Position numbers and translations under genes: made by a program. From Bifidobacterium vespertilionis (lineage in GTDB: Bacteria > Actinomycetota > Actinomycetes > Actinomycetales > Bifidobacteriaceae): a stretch of DNA of 64,000 bases. The stretch covers positions 62,001 to 126,000 of the forward strand of contig NZ_RZNZ01000009.1 in assembly GCF_008698145.1 (NCBI RefSeq). Reading direction: 5' to 3'. Shown here one piece after another: positions 18,702 to 29,347 of this stretch; positions within the stretch are counted from its first letter, which is position 1; every line of letters starts with the position of its first letter. Below the pieces are notes generated by a model that saw nothing but the letters and a program-made list of their open reading frames with translations, searched no databases and was not told the DNA's origin.

Positions 18702-21128
18702 TTACGCCACGGTCAGCGTGATCGTCGTGGGCGTGCCGTTCTCGTCGCGCACGCGCACGGTGTCCCCGGCGTTGACGCTCTGCATGCGCACGATGTGCGT
18801 CCAGTCGCCCAGAGGCGCCGACTGCTGCACGTTGAAGCCCAGATCCTTGAGCGTCTTGGCCGCATCGTCATACTGCTGGCCCACCACGTTCGGCACGGTG
18901 ACCATCTGCGGGCCCTTGGAGACGACCACGTCCACCTTGTCCCCCCACTTGAGCGTCGCGCCCGCGTCCACGGAGGCGGAGACCACCTTGCCGGCCTCCA
19001 CCTTGTCGTCGAACGCCTCGGTCACATTCGCGGTGAGGTTGAGATCGGCCAGCGCCTTCTTGGCATCGTCTTGGCTCTGTCCCACGATGTTCGGCATCTG
19101 GACCGGCTTGAGTCCCTTGGACAGCGTGACGGTGATCTTCTCGTTGTGGTTGTAGGCTTTGCCCGGCTCGGCGCTGATCGTCAGGATCGCGCCTTCGGGC
19201 ACGGTGAGCGAGTATTCGTCCTTCGACTCGTCGTGCTCGATCGCCGCCTCGTCGAATCCGGCCTCCTTAAGCGCGGCCACGGGGTCCTTGCCGCTCGCCG
19301 AGTTCGGATCCTTGATGTCCGCGGGCACGGTTGCCTGCCGCACGCCCTTGGACACCACGATCGACACCCGCTGGTCGCTGCGCTTGGAGATGCGCGAGCC
19401 CACGGCGGACGGATTGGCAGAGACGATCGCCCCGGCCGGCACGTCGTCGCTGAATTCCTCGGCCTGCGTGTAGGGGATGCCCGCCACGTTGAGCGTGCCG
19501 ATGTAGTCCTGCGCATTGGCGCCCGATATCGTGCACGACGATTCCGTGGCGCACTGCACGTCTCCGGCGGCCGGCAGCGTCCAGTAGCTGCCCGGTCCGA
19601 GGTAGTACCACCATGCATAGCCGCCACCCGCCGCGGCGCCGGCCAGCACCACCGCCGCGATCGCGGCGATCAGGCCCCTGTGATGCCTCTTCTTCGGTTT
19701 TGCGGCGTCGCCGGCCGCGGCATGCACCTCCGTGGCGGGCAGAGTGCTTGGGGTGGGGCCCGCCGGCACGCGCCCGATGGCCTGCGTCGGCGCGGAGGAC
19801 GACGATGCAGACGCCGACGGGGATGCCGACATGGCCGTCGCGCCCGCGCTCTGCTCGTCGAAGTCCTCGCGCAGCATCTCGATGAAGCTGGTCGTTCCTC
19901 CCACGGCGGGCGTGGGGGCGCTGAATGCGTTGCCGTCGCGGTCGATCCGCTGCGTGGCCCCCTGATCCACCGGAGGCATCACGCGCGTCGCGGCCATGGC
20001 GTCGGCCTCGTTGATCTCCGGCAGCACGGTCGTCGCCTCGCCGGCGGCCTGTACGGCGGTCGCCTCGCCGGTTGCTGGCGTGGTGGTCTGCGCGGGCGCG
20101 GAGCCCTGCTTTGCGGCGTCGGCCTTGCGCTGCGCCGGCGGTTCGGGCGGCATCAGTGGCGTCGGCGGCGTGGGCGGAACAGGACCCGTGCCGGCAAGAG
20201 GCAGCGGGGCCCCTTGCGCGAAGGATGCCTCCGGGCGCTCGGCCGCGCGGAACATGAGCTGGTCCCGTCCCAGATGCATGTTGAGCTCGGCGAGCAGGGA
20301 GACGGCCACCATGGCGTTGTCCGGCCGCGATTCCACCGCCCGGCCGGTGAGTCTGGCCACGAAGTCGGAGACCAAGGGGCTGATGCCGGGGCAGACGGCG
20401 GTGAGTGCCGGGACGTCCTCGTGCACGTGCTTGAACACCACGGTCACCGGGTTGTCCGATTCGAACGGCACGCGTCCGGCGAGCATCTCCCACGCGATGA
20501 TGCCCACGGAGTACAGGTCTCCCTGCGGGGTCGCCCGGTTGTCCTCGATCATCTCCGGCGCCAGATACGCGGCGGTTCCCAACAGCATGCCGGTGGAGGA
20601 GAGCGTGGCCTGCGAGGCCGCCTTGGCGAGGCCGAAGTCGGTGATCTGCACGTGGCCGCGGCTGTTGATCAGGATGTTCTCCGGCTTGATGTCCCGGTGC
20701 ACCACGCCCAGTCGGTGCGCGGCCGCCAGTCCGTCCAGGATCTCGCCGACCACGCGCAGCGTCTCGCGCACGGTGAACGTGCCCTCCTGCGACATTTCGC
20801 GTCTGAGGTTCACGCCATGCACGTATTCCATCACCAGATAGTCGAGCCCTTGGAATTCGCCGGTGTCGTACACCTGCACCACATGCGGGTTCGCGATGGA
20901 CGCGGCCGACCGCGCCTCGCGGCGGAACCGCTCCTGGAACTGCGCGCGATGCGGTCCCTGCGCCAATTGGATGTGCATGATCTTGATCGCCACGGGACGT
21001 GAAAGGCGATCGTCCATCGCCTCGTACACGGTGGCCATGCCGCCTTCGGCGATTTTGCGCACAATGCGATATCGCCCTTCAATCGTTTGCCCCACAGGCT
21101 GGTTCGCCACTTCACTCATGGTGTCCAT
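18702..21128 (-). CDS. pknB: Serine/threonine protein kinase with PASTA repeats
   Basis: The 808-residue transmembrane kinase belongs to the PknB/PrkC group, which senses cell-wall precursors and controls division and wall synthesis. The kinase domain spans about residues 18-280: ATP loop GGMATVYEA, catalytic loop VVHRDIKPENILI, and the DFG segment ITDFGLAKA. A Pro/Ala/Thr-rich juxtamembrane linker follows, then one membrane helix (GLIAAIAAVVLAGAAAGGGY, about residue 495). Outside are four PASTA or PASTA-like repeats; the last two (VQMPNIVGQSQDDAKKALAD and VTVPNVVGQQYDDAAKTLKD) are canonical, the first two degenerate. ATG 21119 is an alternative start, three codons in. The neighbouring gene upstream on the same strand is the polyprenyl synthase. 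Confidence 0.94.
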   Translation of the reverse strand: MDTMSEVANQPVGQTIEGRYRIVRKIAEGGMATVYEAMDDRLSRPVAIKIMHIQLAQGPHRAQFQERFRREARSAASIANPHVVQVYDTGEFQGLDYLVMEYVHGVNLRREMSQEGTFTVRETLRVVGEILDGLAAAHRLGVVHRDIKPENILINSRGHVQITDFGLAKAASQATLSSTGMLLGTAAYLAPEMIEDNRATPQGDLYSVGIIAWEMLAGRVPFESDNPVTVVFKHVHEDVPALTAVCPGISPLVSDFVARLTGRAVESRPDNAMVAVSLLAELNMHLGRDQLMFRAAERPEASFAQGAPLPLAGTGPVPPTPPTPLMPPEPPAQRKADAAKQGSAPAQTTTPATGEATAVQAAGEATTVLPEINEADAMAATRVMPPVDQGATQRIDRDGNAFSAPTPAVGGTTSFIEMLREDFDEQSAGATAMSASPSASASSSSAPTQAIGRVPAGPTPSTLPATEVHAAAGDAAKPKKRHHRGLIAAIAAVVLAGAAAGGGYAWWYYLGPGSYWTLPAAGDVQCATESSCTISGANAQDYIGTLNVAGIPYTQAEEFSDDVPAGAIVSANPSAVGSRISKRSDQRVSIVVSKGVRQATVPADIKDPNSASGKDPVAALKEAGFDEAAIEHDESKDEYSLTVPEGAILTISAEPGKAYNHNEKITVTLSKGLKPVQMPNIVGQSQDDAKKALADLNLTANVTEAFDDKVEAGKVVSASVDAGATLKWGDKVDVVVSKGPQMVTVPNVVGQQYDDAAKTLKDLGFNVQQSAPLGDWTHIVRMQSVNAGDTVRVRDENGTPTTITLTVA

Positions 21129-21205
21129 CGTAGGGTCGCCGCGTCACAAAACCGCGTCGCGGCGCGCATTCACGACGAAAAGTCCACGTCGGCGGGACGC
21201 TGGGC

Positions 21206-22327
21206 TCAGCGCTCGCGCAGATGGGCCGGCAGGAACCGCGCGCATGCGCCCGCCAACAGCGCCCGTCCTTCGTCCGAAAGGCCCAGCATGCCCGCCGCGT
21301 CGCCGACCGCCGCGTCGGCCGCATGCCACAGTGTCGCGATGCGCCCGCGCGAGCGGTCGATCGCCCCGGTGGATCCGAACAGGCTGATTGCGCGCGCCAC
21401 GTCGTCCCCGTCGCGCACGGGCGCCTCGAACATGCGGATGAGTTCGGCTCGGTCGGCGCCGTCTGCCGCGATCAGAGCATCGGCGAGCAGCACCGTGCGC
21501 TTGCCCTCGCGGATGTCGCCGCCCACCGGCTTGCCGGTGGAGGAGGGGGAGCCGATCACGTCGATCAGATCATCCGCGAGCTGGAACGCCAGTCCCAGCG
21601 GCGCGCCCACGGATTCGGCGATCGCACGGGCCTTGGTGGTGTTGGTTCCGGCGGCGAGCAGGCCGAGCTCGATCGGCGCGATGGTGGTATAGCTTGCGGT
21701 CTTCCAGCGGAACACGCCCAGCGATGAGGACGCCAGCGCCTCGGGCCTGTCCAGCGGCGCCTCCTCCACGGCCAGATCGAGCACCTGTCCGATCTCCACC
21801 TCGCGGTGCATGTTGAGGAAGGCGCGCATGATCGGCTGCGTCTTGGGCAGCCTGCTGGCGGCGTCGTGCGCGATGGCCACGCTGGCCGTGGCGAGCAGAT
21901 CGCCCAGCATGATGCCCAGACCACGGCCGGCGTGGTCGGGCTGCGGCGCGTCGGACAGCGCGGCGGCGAGGGCGCGGTGGGCCGACGGCTTGCCGCGGCG
22001 CAGATCGGAGTCGTCGATGATGTCGTCGTGCACCAATGCGGCGGTCTGGAACACCTCGATCGCGCAGGCAAGGTCCATCACGGCGCTGCGCCCGGGATCG
22101 TCCCCATCCGCCCCGGTCCCGCCGCGTACGGCGTCGAACGTGGCCAGTGCCAGCAGGGCGCGCAGACGCTTGCCGCCCTCGCTGGAGACGACGCCCTGGC
22201 CGGCGACCGCGTCCATGACGGCGGCGCAGGTTCTGGGGACCGTCATTCCCGCCGGGACGCCGGCGTACTGGGCCACGAGCGTGGCGATGCGTGATTCGAG
22301 TGCGGGCAGTGCTGCGACGTTTTCCAT
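21206..22327 (-). CDS. Polyprenyl (geranylgeranyl-type) diphosphate synthase
   Basis: This 373-residue trans-isoprenyl diphosphate synthase elongates allylic diphosphates with isopentenyl diphosphate and supplies isoprenoid chains. The first Asp-rich motif is VHDDIIDDSDLRRG and the second is LADDLIDVIG, followed by KPVGGDIREGKRTVLLADAL. These place it in the IspA/IdsA family; product chain length cannot be read reliably. ATG 22327 gives MENVAALPALES; the open frame continues upstream but into the intergenic repeat element, and this start is the first plausible one, although its ribosome-binding site is weak. It precedes pknB on the same strand with a 77-base gap, so cotranscription is possible. 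Confidence 0.9.
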   Translation of the reverse strand: MENVAALPALESRIATLVAQYAGVPAGMTVPRTCAAVMDAVAGQGVVSSEGGKRLRALLALATFDAVRGGTGADGDDPGRSAVMDLACAIEVFQTAALVHDDIIDDSDLRRGKPSAHRALAAALSDAPQPDHAGRGLGIMLGDLLATASVAIAHDAASRLPKTQPIMRAFLNMHREVEIGQVLDLAVEEAPLDRPEALASSSLGVFRWKTASYTTIAPIELGLLAAGTNTTKARAIAESVGAPLGLAFQLADDLIDVIGSPSSTGKPVGGDIREGKRTVLLADALIAADGADRAELIRMFEAPVRDGDDVARAISLFGSTGAIDRSRGRIATLWHAADAAVGDAAGMLGLSDEGRALLAGACARFLPAHLRER

Positions 22328-22337
22328 ACCTACGAGG

Positions 22338-22430
22338 TTATCCACAGGTGTGCCGGTCGAATGTGATTTCGCCCGGAATTTCGCGCATGACACGCCGAAG
22401 CGCGCAGCAAGTGGGGTACGTTCGACCACA
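22338..22430 (+). repeat. Intergenic element copy C: DnaA box plus AGCAAGTGGGGTA core
   Basis: This copy contains a perfect DnaA box TTATCCACA at 22338-22346, in the opposite orientation to copies A and B. GACACGCCGAAGCGCGCAGC, AAGTGGGGTACG and TTCGACCACATTGCCC follow. The spacing between the DnaA box and GACACGC is about 30 bases longer than in the other copies. It sits between the divergent polyprenyl synthase and DUF4192 genes. Confidence 0.65.
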
Positions 22431-22563
22431 TTGCCCCGATCGGCTGGCGCAGCGGGGCTCATGCGCCCCATAGTGGAGGAAGCGGCGCGCGGGCAGGGCG
22501 CGGCGCGACAAGCAGATCGGTACGCGCCTTGGGGCGTGGGGTGAGGGAGGAAAGGCAAATGCC

Positions 22564-23310
22564 ATGAAGGATGTGCGATGCGACGATCTGTCGTATACGA
22601 ACTGGGAATTGAGCGATGACGAGATGGGTCAGACCGTCCAGCTGTTCCGCGAACAGCGCAGGCAGATGGGCGTGGAGAAGGCGGACGAGGCATGGTTCTG
22701 CGATCCGCTCGACGACTGGCTCGCCTGTCTGTCCGGCGGCCGCGACGGCACCGGACGTGACGGTGCAGGTCGCGATGGAACGGCCCGCACGGGGCGCCGC
22801 AGGAGCGGAACGGCCAAACCCGGGGGCGGCGGCCTGTCCCGGGAATCGGTGGCCGCCCTGGCCGTCGGCATGCGCGAGAAGCTCGCTTTCCGCGATGCGC
22901 TGATCGTCTCGCTGGTGTGCCCGCAGGCGGACCGCGACCATCTGCTGGAACTTGGCGTCAGGCCGCACCGTCCGCAGAGCGTGCGCTACCTGTGCGGGGT
23001 GCTGGACGATACGTTCCGGGACCCGGGCACCAAACCGGAAGGGGACCGGGCCACGCGTGGCTTCTCGATGCTCACGCAGATTCTCGCGTCGGTGCCCGAG
23101 AACTATCAGGCGCAGCCGCTGGCCGTGCTCGCCTACATGCTGTGGTGGATGGGCGATGCCAGGGCCGTGGCCGACGCCGTGCGCGCGTTGGCCTATGACG
23201 AGCGCTGCACGTTGGCGGCCATCGTGCTGTCCGCCGTGGAGCACGGGATCTGCCCGGCGTGGCTTGATCCCGAACATGCCGGGAACAGTCCGGAGCCGGT
23301 GGCCTCCTGA
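22564..23310 (+). CDS. DUF4192 family protein
   Basis: This 248-residue soluble protein belongs to an actinobacterial family of unknown function. The C-terminal half carries the recognisable family pattern: AVLAYMLWWMGDARAVADAV, then LAYDERCTLAAIVLSAVEHG and ICPAWL. The N-terminal part (LSYTNWELSDDEMGQTVQLF) is interrupted around residues 58-80 by a short Gly/Arg/Asp tandem repeat (DGTGRDGAGRDGTARTG), which looks like a slippage-derived insertion. It starts at ATG 22564 without a strong ribosome-binding site. It lies directly upstream of the sigma factor gene, separated by a hairpin, as in other bifidobacteria. Confidence 0.8.
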   Translation: MKDVRCDDLSYTNWELSDDEMGQTVQLFREQRRQMGVEKADEAWFCDPLDDWLACLSGGRDGTGRDGAGRDGTARTGRRRSGTAKPGGGGLSRESVAALAVGMREKLAFRDALIVSLVCPQADRDHLLELGVRPHRPQSVRYLCGVLDDTFRDPGTKPEGDRATRGFSMLTQILASVPENYQAQPLAVLAYMLWWMGDARAVADAVRALAYDERCTLAAIVLSAVEHGICPAWLDPEHAGNSPEPVAS

Positions 23311-23317
23311 ACGAACC

Positions 23318-23352
23318 GTGTCGCCGCGATCGGGTTTCCATCGCGGCGACAC
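23318..23352 (+). terminator. Terminator-like hairpin after the DUF4192 gene
   Basis: GTGTCGCCGCGAT at 23318-23330 pairs perfectly with 23340-23352 across nine bases. No T tract follows, so termination efficiency is uncertain. Confidence 0.55.
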
Positions 23353-23460
23353 GCCCGGGTGCGGCGGTGCGGCCGTTGCGGGGCGGGAATGCGACGCCAA
23401 TGCGCGGTGGGAATAATCGTCCTTGGAACGTGGTTGACTCTATGAGTTGACGATTTGCCC

Positions 23461-23489
23461 TTGCCAGAAGTATGCCCATATGCTATATG
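23461..23489 (+). promoter_or_regulatory. Candidate promoter of the principal sigma factor gene
   Basis: TTGCCA at 23461-23466 and TATATG at 23484-23489 are 17 bases apart and 30 bases before the start. TTGACG at 23447-23452 and TATGCC at 23471-23476 (18 bases apart) form an overlapping alternative. The second TTG-type hexamer TTGACT at 23434 has no good partner. Confidence 0.45.
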
Positions 23490-23518
23490 GGCGGGCGGGG
23501 GAGACCCAGGAGGAAAAG

Positions 23519-24943
<1,425 letters not shown>

Positions 24944-24977
24944 TCGGGGCCGGCGATCCAAGGCCGGTCATCCATTT

Positions 24978-25007
24978 GCGTGCTCCCCTCATTGCGGGGG
25001 AGCACGC
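24978..25007 (+). terminator. Terminator after the sigma factor gene
   Basis: GCGTGCTCCCC at 24978-24988 pairs with GGGGAGCACGC at 24997-25007 around an eight-base loop, 35 bases after the stop. There is little T tract. Confidence 0.75.
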
Positions 25008-25039
25008 TGTGCTGTTATCTGTAACCAATAAGGAGAACC

Positions 25040-27301
25040 ATGCCCGAATCCTACGGGGCAGACAGTCTTACCGTGCTTGAGGGGCTTGACGCGGTGCGCA
25101 AGCGCCCCGGCATGTACATCGGCACCACCGACAGCCAGGGCCTCATGCACTGCCTGTGGGAGATCATCGACAACTCGGTCGATGAGGCGCTGGCCGGCGC
25201 ATGCGACCACATCACCGTCACGCTGCACACGGATGGGTCCCTCGAGGTCGCGGACAACGGCCGCGGCATCCCCGTGGACGTGGAGCCCAAGACCAAGCTC
25301 ACCGGCGTCGAGGTGGTGCTCACCAAGCTGCATGCCGGCGCGAAGTTCGGCAACTCCTCGTACAACGCGGCCGGCGGTCTGCACGGCGTGGGTTCCTCGG
25401 TGGTCAACGCGTTGAGCTCCAGGCTCGACGTGGAGGTGGACCGCGACGGCAAGACCCACCACATGGCCTTCCATCAGGGCCATCCCGGCGTGTACGCGGA
25501 CGCCGATCCGGCGCATCCCTCGCCCGACTCCCCGTTCAAGCGCACCCGCAGGAACAAGCCCACCGAGTTGGAGATCATCGGCACGGTGAGCCCCAGGACC
25601 ACCGGCACGCGCATCCGCTATTGGGCCGATCCGGAGATCTTCAACGACACCGCCGAATTCAGCTACCAGCAGCTCATCGATCGCGTGCGCCAGACCAGCT
25701 TCCTTGTGCCGGGCCTGAAGATCACCGTGGTGGATGAGAATATCCCCGAAACCGGCGATGAGTCGGTGGACGATCTGCGCGAGGTGGACGAACGGGCTGA
25801 TCAGCCCGAATCGCCAGATCAGCCCGAGCCGCTTGTGCAGTCCGAGCATGCCGAGGCCATCGCCCCGCGCGAGGGCACCGTGGACTGCGGCCCGTTCGGC
25901 GTCCAGCCGGCGCACGCCCGCGTGGAGGAGTTCATGCACACCGGCGGCGTGAAGGACTTCGTCGACTTCCTGTCCAAGGGCGAGCCCATCTGCGACGTGT
26001 GGCGCATCCAGGGCGAGGCCACCTACAAGGAGGAGACCCAGACCGTGGGCGACGGCGGCGAGCTGCACGCCGAGCAGATCGAGCGCAACTGCGCCGTGGA
26101 CATCGCCCTGAGGTGGGTCAACGGCTATGACACCACGCTGGTGAGCTTTGTGAATGTGGTGGAGACGCCCGGCGGCGGCACGCATGTGGACGGCTTCCTC
26201 GCGGGGCTCACCAGGCAGATCCGCAAGGCCGTGGAGGACAACGCGCGCAAGCTCAAGGTGAACCTTAAGGACAGCGCCATGAAGGTGGAGCGCGACGACA
26301 TCATGGCCGGTCTGGTGGCCGTGGTGACCGTGCGCATCGCCGAACCGCAGTTCCAGGGGCAGACCAAGGACGTGCTCGGCACCGCGCCGGTCAAGCCGAT
26401 CGTCTCGCGCATCACGGACCGCCAGTTCGGCGAGATGATCACCGGATCCAAGCGCGGCTACAAGGAGCAGTCCGGGCGTGTGCTGGAGAAGATCGTGGGC
26501 GAGATGCACGCCCGCATCCAGGCGCGCAAGACCAAAGAGGTCACCCGCCGCAAGAACGCCCTCGAATCGGCGTCCATGCCGGCCAAGCTGTCCGACTGCC
26601 AGCCTGGCAACGACGACGTGGCCGAACTGTTCATCGTGGAGGGCGACTCCGCACTCGGCACGGCCAAGGCCGCGCGCAACGCCGGCTTCCAGGCCCTGCT
26701 GCCCATCCGAGGCAAGATCCTCAACGTGCAGAAGGCGTCGCTGAGCCAGATGCTCAACAACAAGGAGTGCGCGGCGATCATCCAGGTGGTGGGCGCGGGC
26801 TCCGGCGCGAGCTTTGACATTACGCAGTCGCGGTACCACAAGGTCATCATGATGACCGATGCCGATGTGGACGGCGCGCACATCCGCATCCTGCTGCTCA
26901 CCCTGTTCTACCGCTACATGCGCCCGCTCATCGAGCACGGCTACGTGTACGCGGCCGTGCCGCCGCTGCACCGCATCGCGCTCACCGGGGCGCGCAAGGG
27001 CGAGTACATCTACACGTATTCGGACGACGAGCTTGCCGCCAAGCTGGACGAGCTCAACGCCAAGCGCATCGGGTACGCCGACGACATCCAGCGCTACAAG
27101 GGTCTGGGCGAGATGGACGCCGACCAGCTGGCGGACACCACCATGGACCCGCGCTCGCGCATGTTGAGGCGCATCCGCATGGAGGACGCCGCGCAGGCTT
27201 CGGAGGTCTTCTCCCTGCTCATGGGAGATGACGTGCCGCCGCGCAAGCAGTTCATCGTGGACAACGCCGACGATTTCGACCGTTCCAAGATCGACACCTG
27301 A
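25040..27301 (+). CDS. parE: DNA topoisomerase IV subunit B (ParE; GyrB paralogue)
   Basis: This 753-residue ATPase subunit of a type II topoisomerase pairs with the ParC-like subunit at 37956-40613. GHKL ATPase motifs are EIIDNSVDEALAG and VADNGRGIPVDVE, with the GGLHGVGSSVVNALS lid. The TOPRIM metal site is FIVEGDSALGTAKAARN with DADVDGAHIRIL, and the C-terminus has RYKGLGEMDADQLADTTMDP. An acidic Pro/Glu/Gln-rich insertion (about residues 235-285) interrupts the transducer domain and is not typical. Start ATG 25040 has AAGGAG. Calling it ParE rather than GyrB rests on its location next to the sigma factor and on the separated ParC; a GyrB name is possible from sequence alone. Confidence 0.9.
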   Translation: MPESYGADSLTVLEGLDAVRKRPGMYIGTTDSQGLMHCLWEIIDNSVDEALAGACDHITVTLHTDGSLEVADNGRGIPVDVEPKTKLTGVEVVLTKLHAGAKFGNSSYNAAGGLHGVGSSVVNALSSRLDVEVDRDGKTHHMAFHQGHPGVYADADPAHPSPDSPFKRTRRNKPTELEIIGTVSPRTTGTRIRYWADPEIFNDTAEFSYQQLIDRVRQTSFLVPGLKITVVDENIPETGDESVDDLREVDERADQPESPDQPEPLVQSEHAEAIAPREGTVDCGPFGVQPAHARVEEFMHTGGVKDFVDFLSKGEPICDVWRIQGEATYKEETQTVGDGGELHAEQIERNCAVDIALRWVNGYDTTLVSFVNVVETPGGGTHVDGFLAGLTRQIRKAVEDNARKLKVNLKDSAMKVERDDIMAGLVAVVTVRIAEPQFQGQTKDVLGTAPVKPIVSRITDRQFGEMITGSKRGYKEQSGRVLEKIVGEMHARIQARKTKEVTRRKNALESASMPAKLSDCQPGNDDVAELFIVEGDSALGTAKAARNAGFQALLPIRGKILNVQKASLSQMLNNKECAAIIQVVGAGSGASFDITQSRYHKVIMMTDADVDGAHIRILLLTLFYRYMRPLIEHGYVYAAVPPLHRIALTGARKGEYIYTYSDDELAAKLDELNAKRIGYADDIQRYKGLGEMDADQLADTTMDPRSRMLRRIRMEDAAQASEVFSLLMGDDVPPRKQFIVDNADDFDRSKIDT

Positions 27302-27324
27302 TCGGCGGTCGGCGTGGCCGGCCG

Positions 27325-28650
27325 TCATCCGATTGCCACCCCATGCGAGGCGTTCCACCAGTCGATGACGCCCTCGGGGTTCGCGTAGCCGATTGCGATC
27401 CACCAGACCAGCATCGCCGTGAACCCCATGGCGACGAGTGGTATGCGCGCGGTGAACAGGCGTGCCATTGCGAGTGGGAGCAGCACGGCCAGCAGGATGA
27501 TGAATGTGATCGACGCATATCGCAGCCAGGTGAGCCCGTAGACGTGAATGTACAGGTTGAGACGCGTGAACGCGGAGGCGAGCATCACGCCGGTGGCGGC
27601 GAGCAGCCCCGCCTGCATGGCGACGATCGGCGTGCGGCGCGGCGCGAACCGCAGCACCAGACCGAAGCCGGCGAAATTCAGCGCGGCCACGAACAGCAGC
27701 TGGAAGAATCCGCTGCGCGCATACTCGGCGTACGTGTAGCCCGCCGGCAGTCCTGCCTCGGCGAACAGGAACGTGAACTGGACCGCGCAGAATGTGGCGT
27801 ACAGGGCGAGCACGATGCCGAGCACCACGGCCACGATCAGTGGATCGAACATGAAAGGCGCCGATCCGCGCGACTGTCTCCCCGCGGCTATCCCGCCGGT
27901 GTCGCGGGCGTCAACGGATGCGAGCAGCGAGAAGACGAACGGTGCGGGAACGATCACGAGCATGGTGTGCCACATGATCGGGACGATGTCGAAATCGCCG
28001 ATCAGACGGGTGACGGCGTAGTCGAACACCTCATCGGCGCCCATGAGCAGCGGGACGAGTACCAGGAGGATCGGTGCCGTGATGAGCAGGGCGATGCCGA
28101 CGCGCCTGAGACGGCCGGCGTCGCGGTCCTTCCCCCGCAGGTGCGCGCCCGTATCGCGCAGCGTGTGGGCCAGAGTGCCCCAGTGCGCGAATGGGCTGAT
28201 GATCCATCCTTTGAACCAATCCGCGACCAGTGCGAACGGGTGGTACGGGTCGAATCGGCCATCGGACAGCTGCAACAGCGTCATGAGCAGCGCGGGCAGC
28301 ACAATGAAGCCACTCAGCATCGCATAGATGAGATTCGCCCCGCCAGCCAGGCCCTCGAACGGCGGGGCGAGTGCGATCAGCCACACGCCCAGCGCCGCGA
28401 TGGCGGCGAGGACGATCCACCACATGGGCGTGCGGCATGTGCGCCTGGCGAACAGGGGCAGATCGATGAGCGCGATCATCATGCACAGCATGGCCCAGCA
28501 GGTGAACGGAGACCATCCGCCGTCGTTGCCGAAGGGTACGGCGAACCACAATCGGTCGAACAGGAACGGGATGGCCAGTGCCGCTGCGGCCAGGGCGAGG
28601 CGGCGGGACAGGGGAGCGATGGTCTGGTCGGTTTCGGAATTGGTGTTCAT
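27325..28650 (-). CDS. DUF4173 family multi-pass membrane protein
   Basis: This 441-residue polytopic membrane protein has about ten or more hydrophobic helices and belongs to the DUF4173 family. The diagnostic block is GYTYAEYARSGFFQLLFVAA followed by LNFAGFGLVLRF, and the helix-loop region FTRLNLYIHVYGLTWLR is also family-like. No enzymatic motif is visible. ATG 28650 was chosen as the first codon not requiring a polar non-membrane extension; it has only a weak ribosome-binding site. The gene is divergent from the DUF2975/HTH pair and shares with it an AT-rich intergenic region full of small palindromes, suggesting coordinated regulation by the small HTH protein. Confidence 0.8.
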   Translation of the reverse strand: MNTNSETDQTIAPLSRRLALAAAALAIPFLFDRLWFAVPFGNDGGWSPFTCWAMLCMMIALIDLPLFARRTCRTPMWWIVLAAIAALGVWLIALAPPFEGLAGGANLIYAMLSGFIVLPALLMTLLQLSDGRFDPYHPFALVADWFKGWIISPFAHWGTLAHTLRDTGAHLRGKDRDAGRLRRVGIALLITAPILLVLVPLLMGADEVFDYAVTRLIGDFDIVPIMWHTMLVIVPAPFVFSLLASVDARDTGGIAAGRQSRGSAPFMFDPLIVAVVLGIVLALYATFCAVQFTFLFAEAGLPAGYTYAEYARSGFFQLLFVAALNFAGFGLVLRFAPRRTPIVAMQAGLLAATGVMLASAFTRLNLYIHVYGLTWLRYASITFIILLAVLLPLAMARLFTARIPLVAMGFTAMLVWWIAIGYANPEGVIDWWNASHGVAIG

Positions 28651-28665
28651 GCCGCCATCGTAAGC

Positions 28666-28748
28666 TATCGAAAAACGATATGAATCTGTTGTGAAACAGT
28701 TCTCCACAATTCTGACATATTGTTTTTCAATATATTATTATCGATAAT
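28666..28748. promoter_or_regulatory. AT-rich divergent regulatory region with four small palindromes
   Basis: The region between the DUF4173 and DUF2975 genes carries TATCG-N5-CGATA (28666-28680), CTGTT-N4-AACAG (28686-28699), ATATTG-N5-CAATAT (28717-28733) and ATTATCGATAAT (28737-28748). All are perfect dyads in an unusually AT-rich stretch. They are likely operators of the adjacent XRE-type regulator; this is inferred, not shown. Confidence 0.55.
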
Positions 28749-28783
28749 CGAAGCCTATATGAACCGTGAGGAAAGGAATCGCC

Positions 28784-29347
28784 ATGGACATCGGCAATGA
28801 CAATGCAACCGGGCGCGAGACGTGGCCGGAATACCACCCCGTCGCCATCGGGGCGCTCAAGGTGATGATCGTGCTGTTCGAGGCGATCTGCGTGTTCGGA
28901 CAGGTCGCCGTATTCGCCCTGTCCGCCTATGTGGTGGAGCATGTGCCGGAGACCGCGCCCGCCCTGTGGCCGTACCGGATCGCGGGCGTGCTGGGCATCC
29001 TGTGCTTCGAGGTGGCGCTCGCCGCCGTCTGGCCGATGCTCACGCTCACGCGAAACAGGGACATCTTCTCCGGCAAGGCCATCCGCTGGACCGACATCAT
29101 CATCGTCTGTGCATGCGCGGAGGGTGCGTTGGTGATGTTCGTGCTCATCTTCTCCAACGTCGGCCTCGAATATGTCGATCCGGTCACGCATGAATCGATT
29201 CCGGCGGCGCTGAACAGTCCGGCCTTCGTGCTCGCACTGCTCGTGGCCCTGCTGCTCATCGCCGCGTTCGTGCTGCTCATGCTGGTCATGCGATCCCTGC
29301 TCACGCAGGCGATCGCGCAGCGCCGCGAACTCGAGGCGGTGATCTGA
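28784..29347 (+). CDS. DUF2975 family membrane protein
   Basis: This 187-residue protein has four hydrophobic helices (around residues 20-45, 60-85, 105-125 and 145-170) and fits the DUF2975 family. In the family such proteins are encoded together with a ~70-residue XRE regulator, which is the case here. The segment TLTRNRDIFSGKAIRWTDII between helices two and three is a family hallmark. ATG 28784 follows GAGGAAAGGA. The stop TGA is directly followed by the ATG of the regulator, so the two are translationally coupled. Function is unknown; pairs of this type resemble membrane-sensor/repressor modules. Confidence 0.82.
   Translation: MDIGNDNATGRETWPEYHPVAIGALKVMIVLFEAICVFGQVAVFALSAYVVEHVPETAPALWPYRIAGVLGILCFEVALAAVWPMLTLTRNRDIFSGKAIRWTDIIIVCACAEGALVMFVLIFSNVGLEYVDPVTHESIPAALNSPAFVLALLVALLLIAAFVLLMLVMRSLLTQAIAQRRELEAVI

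Noticed and set aside
22328..22693. N-terminal extension of the polyprenyl synthase
   Set aside because: The extra ~120 residues are Arg/Pro-rich, cross the intergenic repeat element and lack homology to the family.
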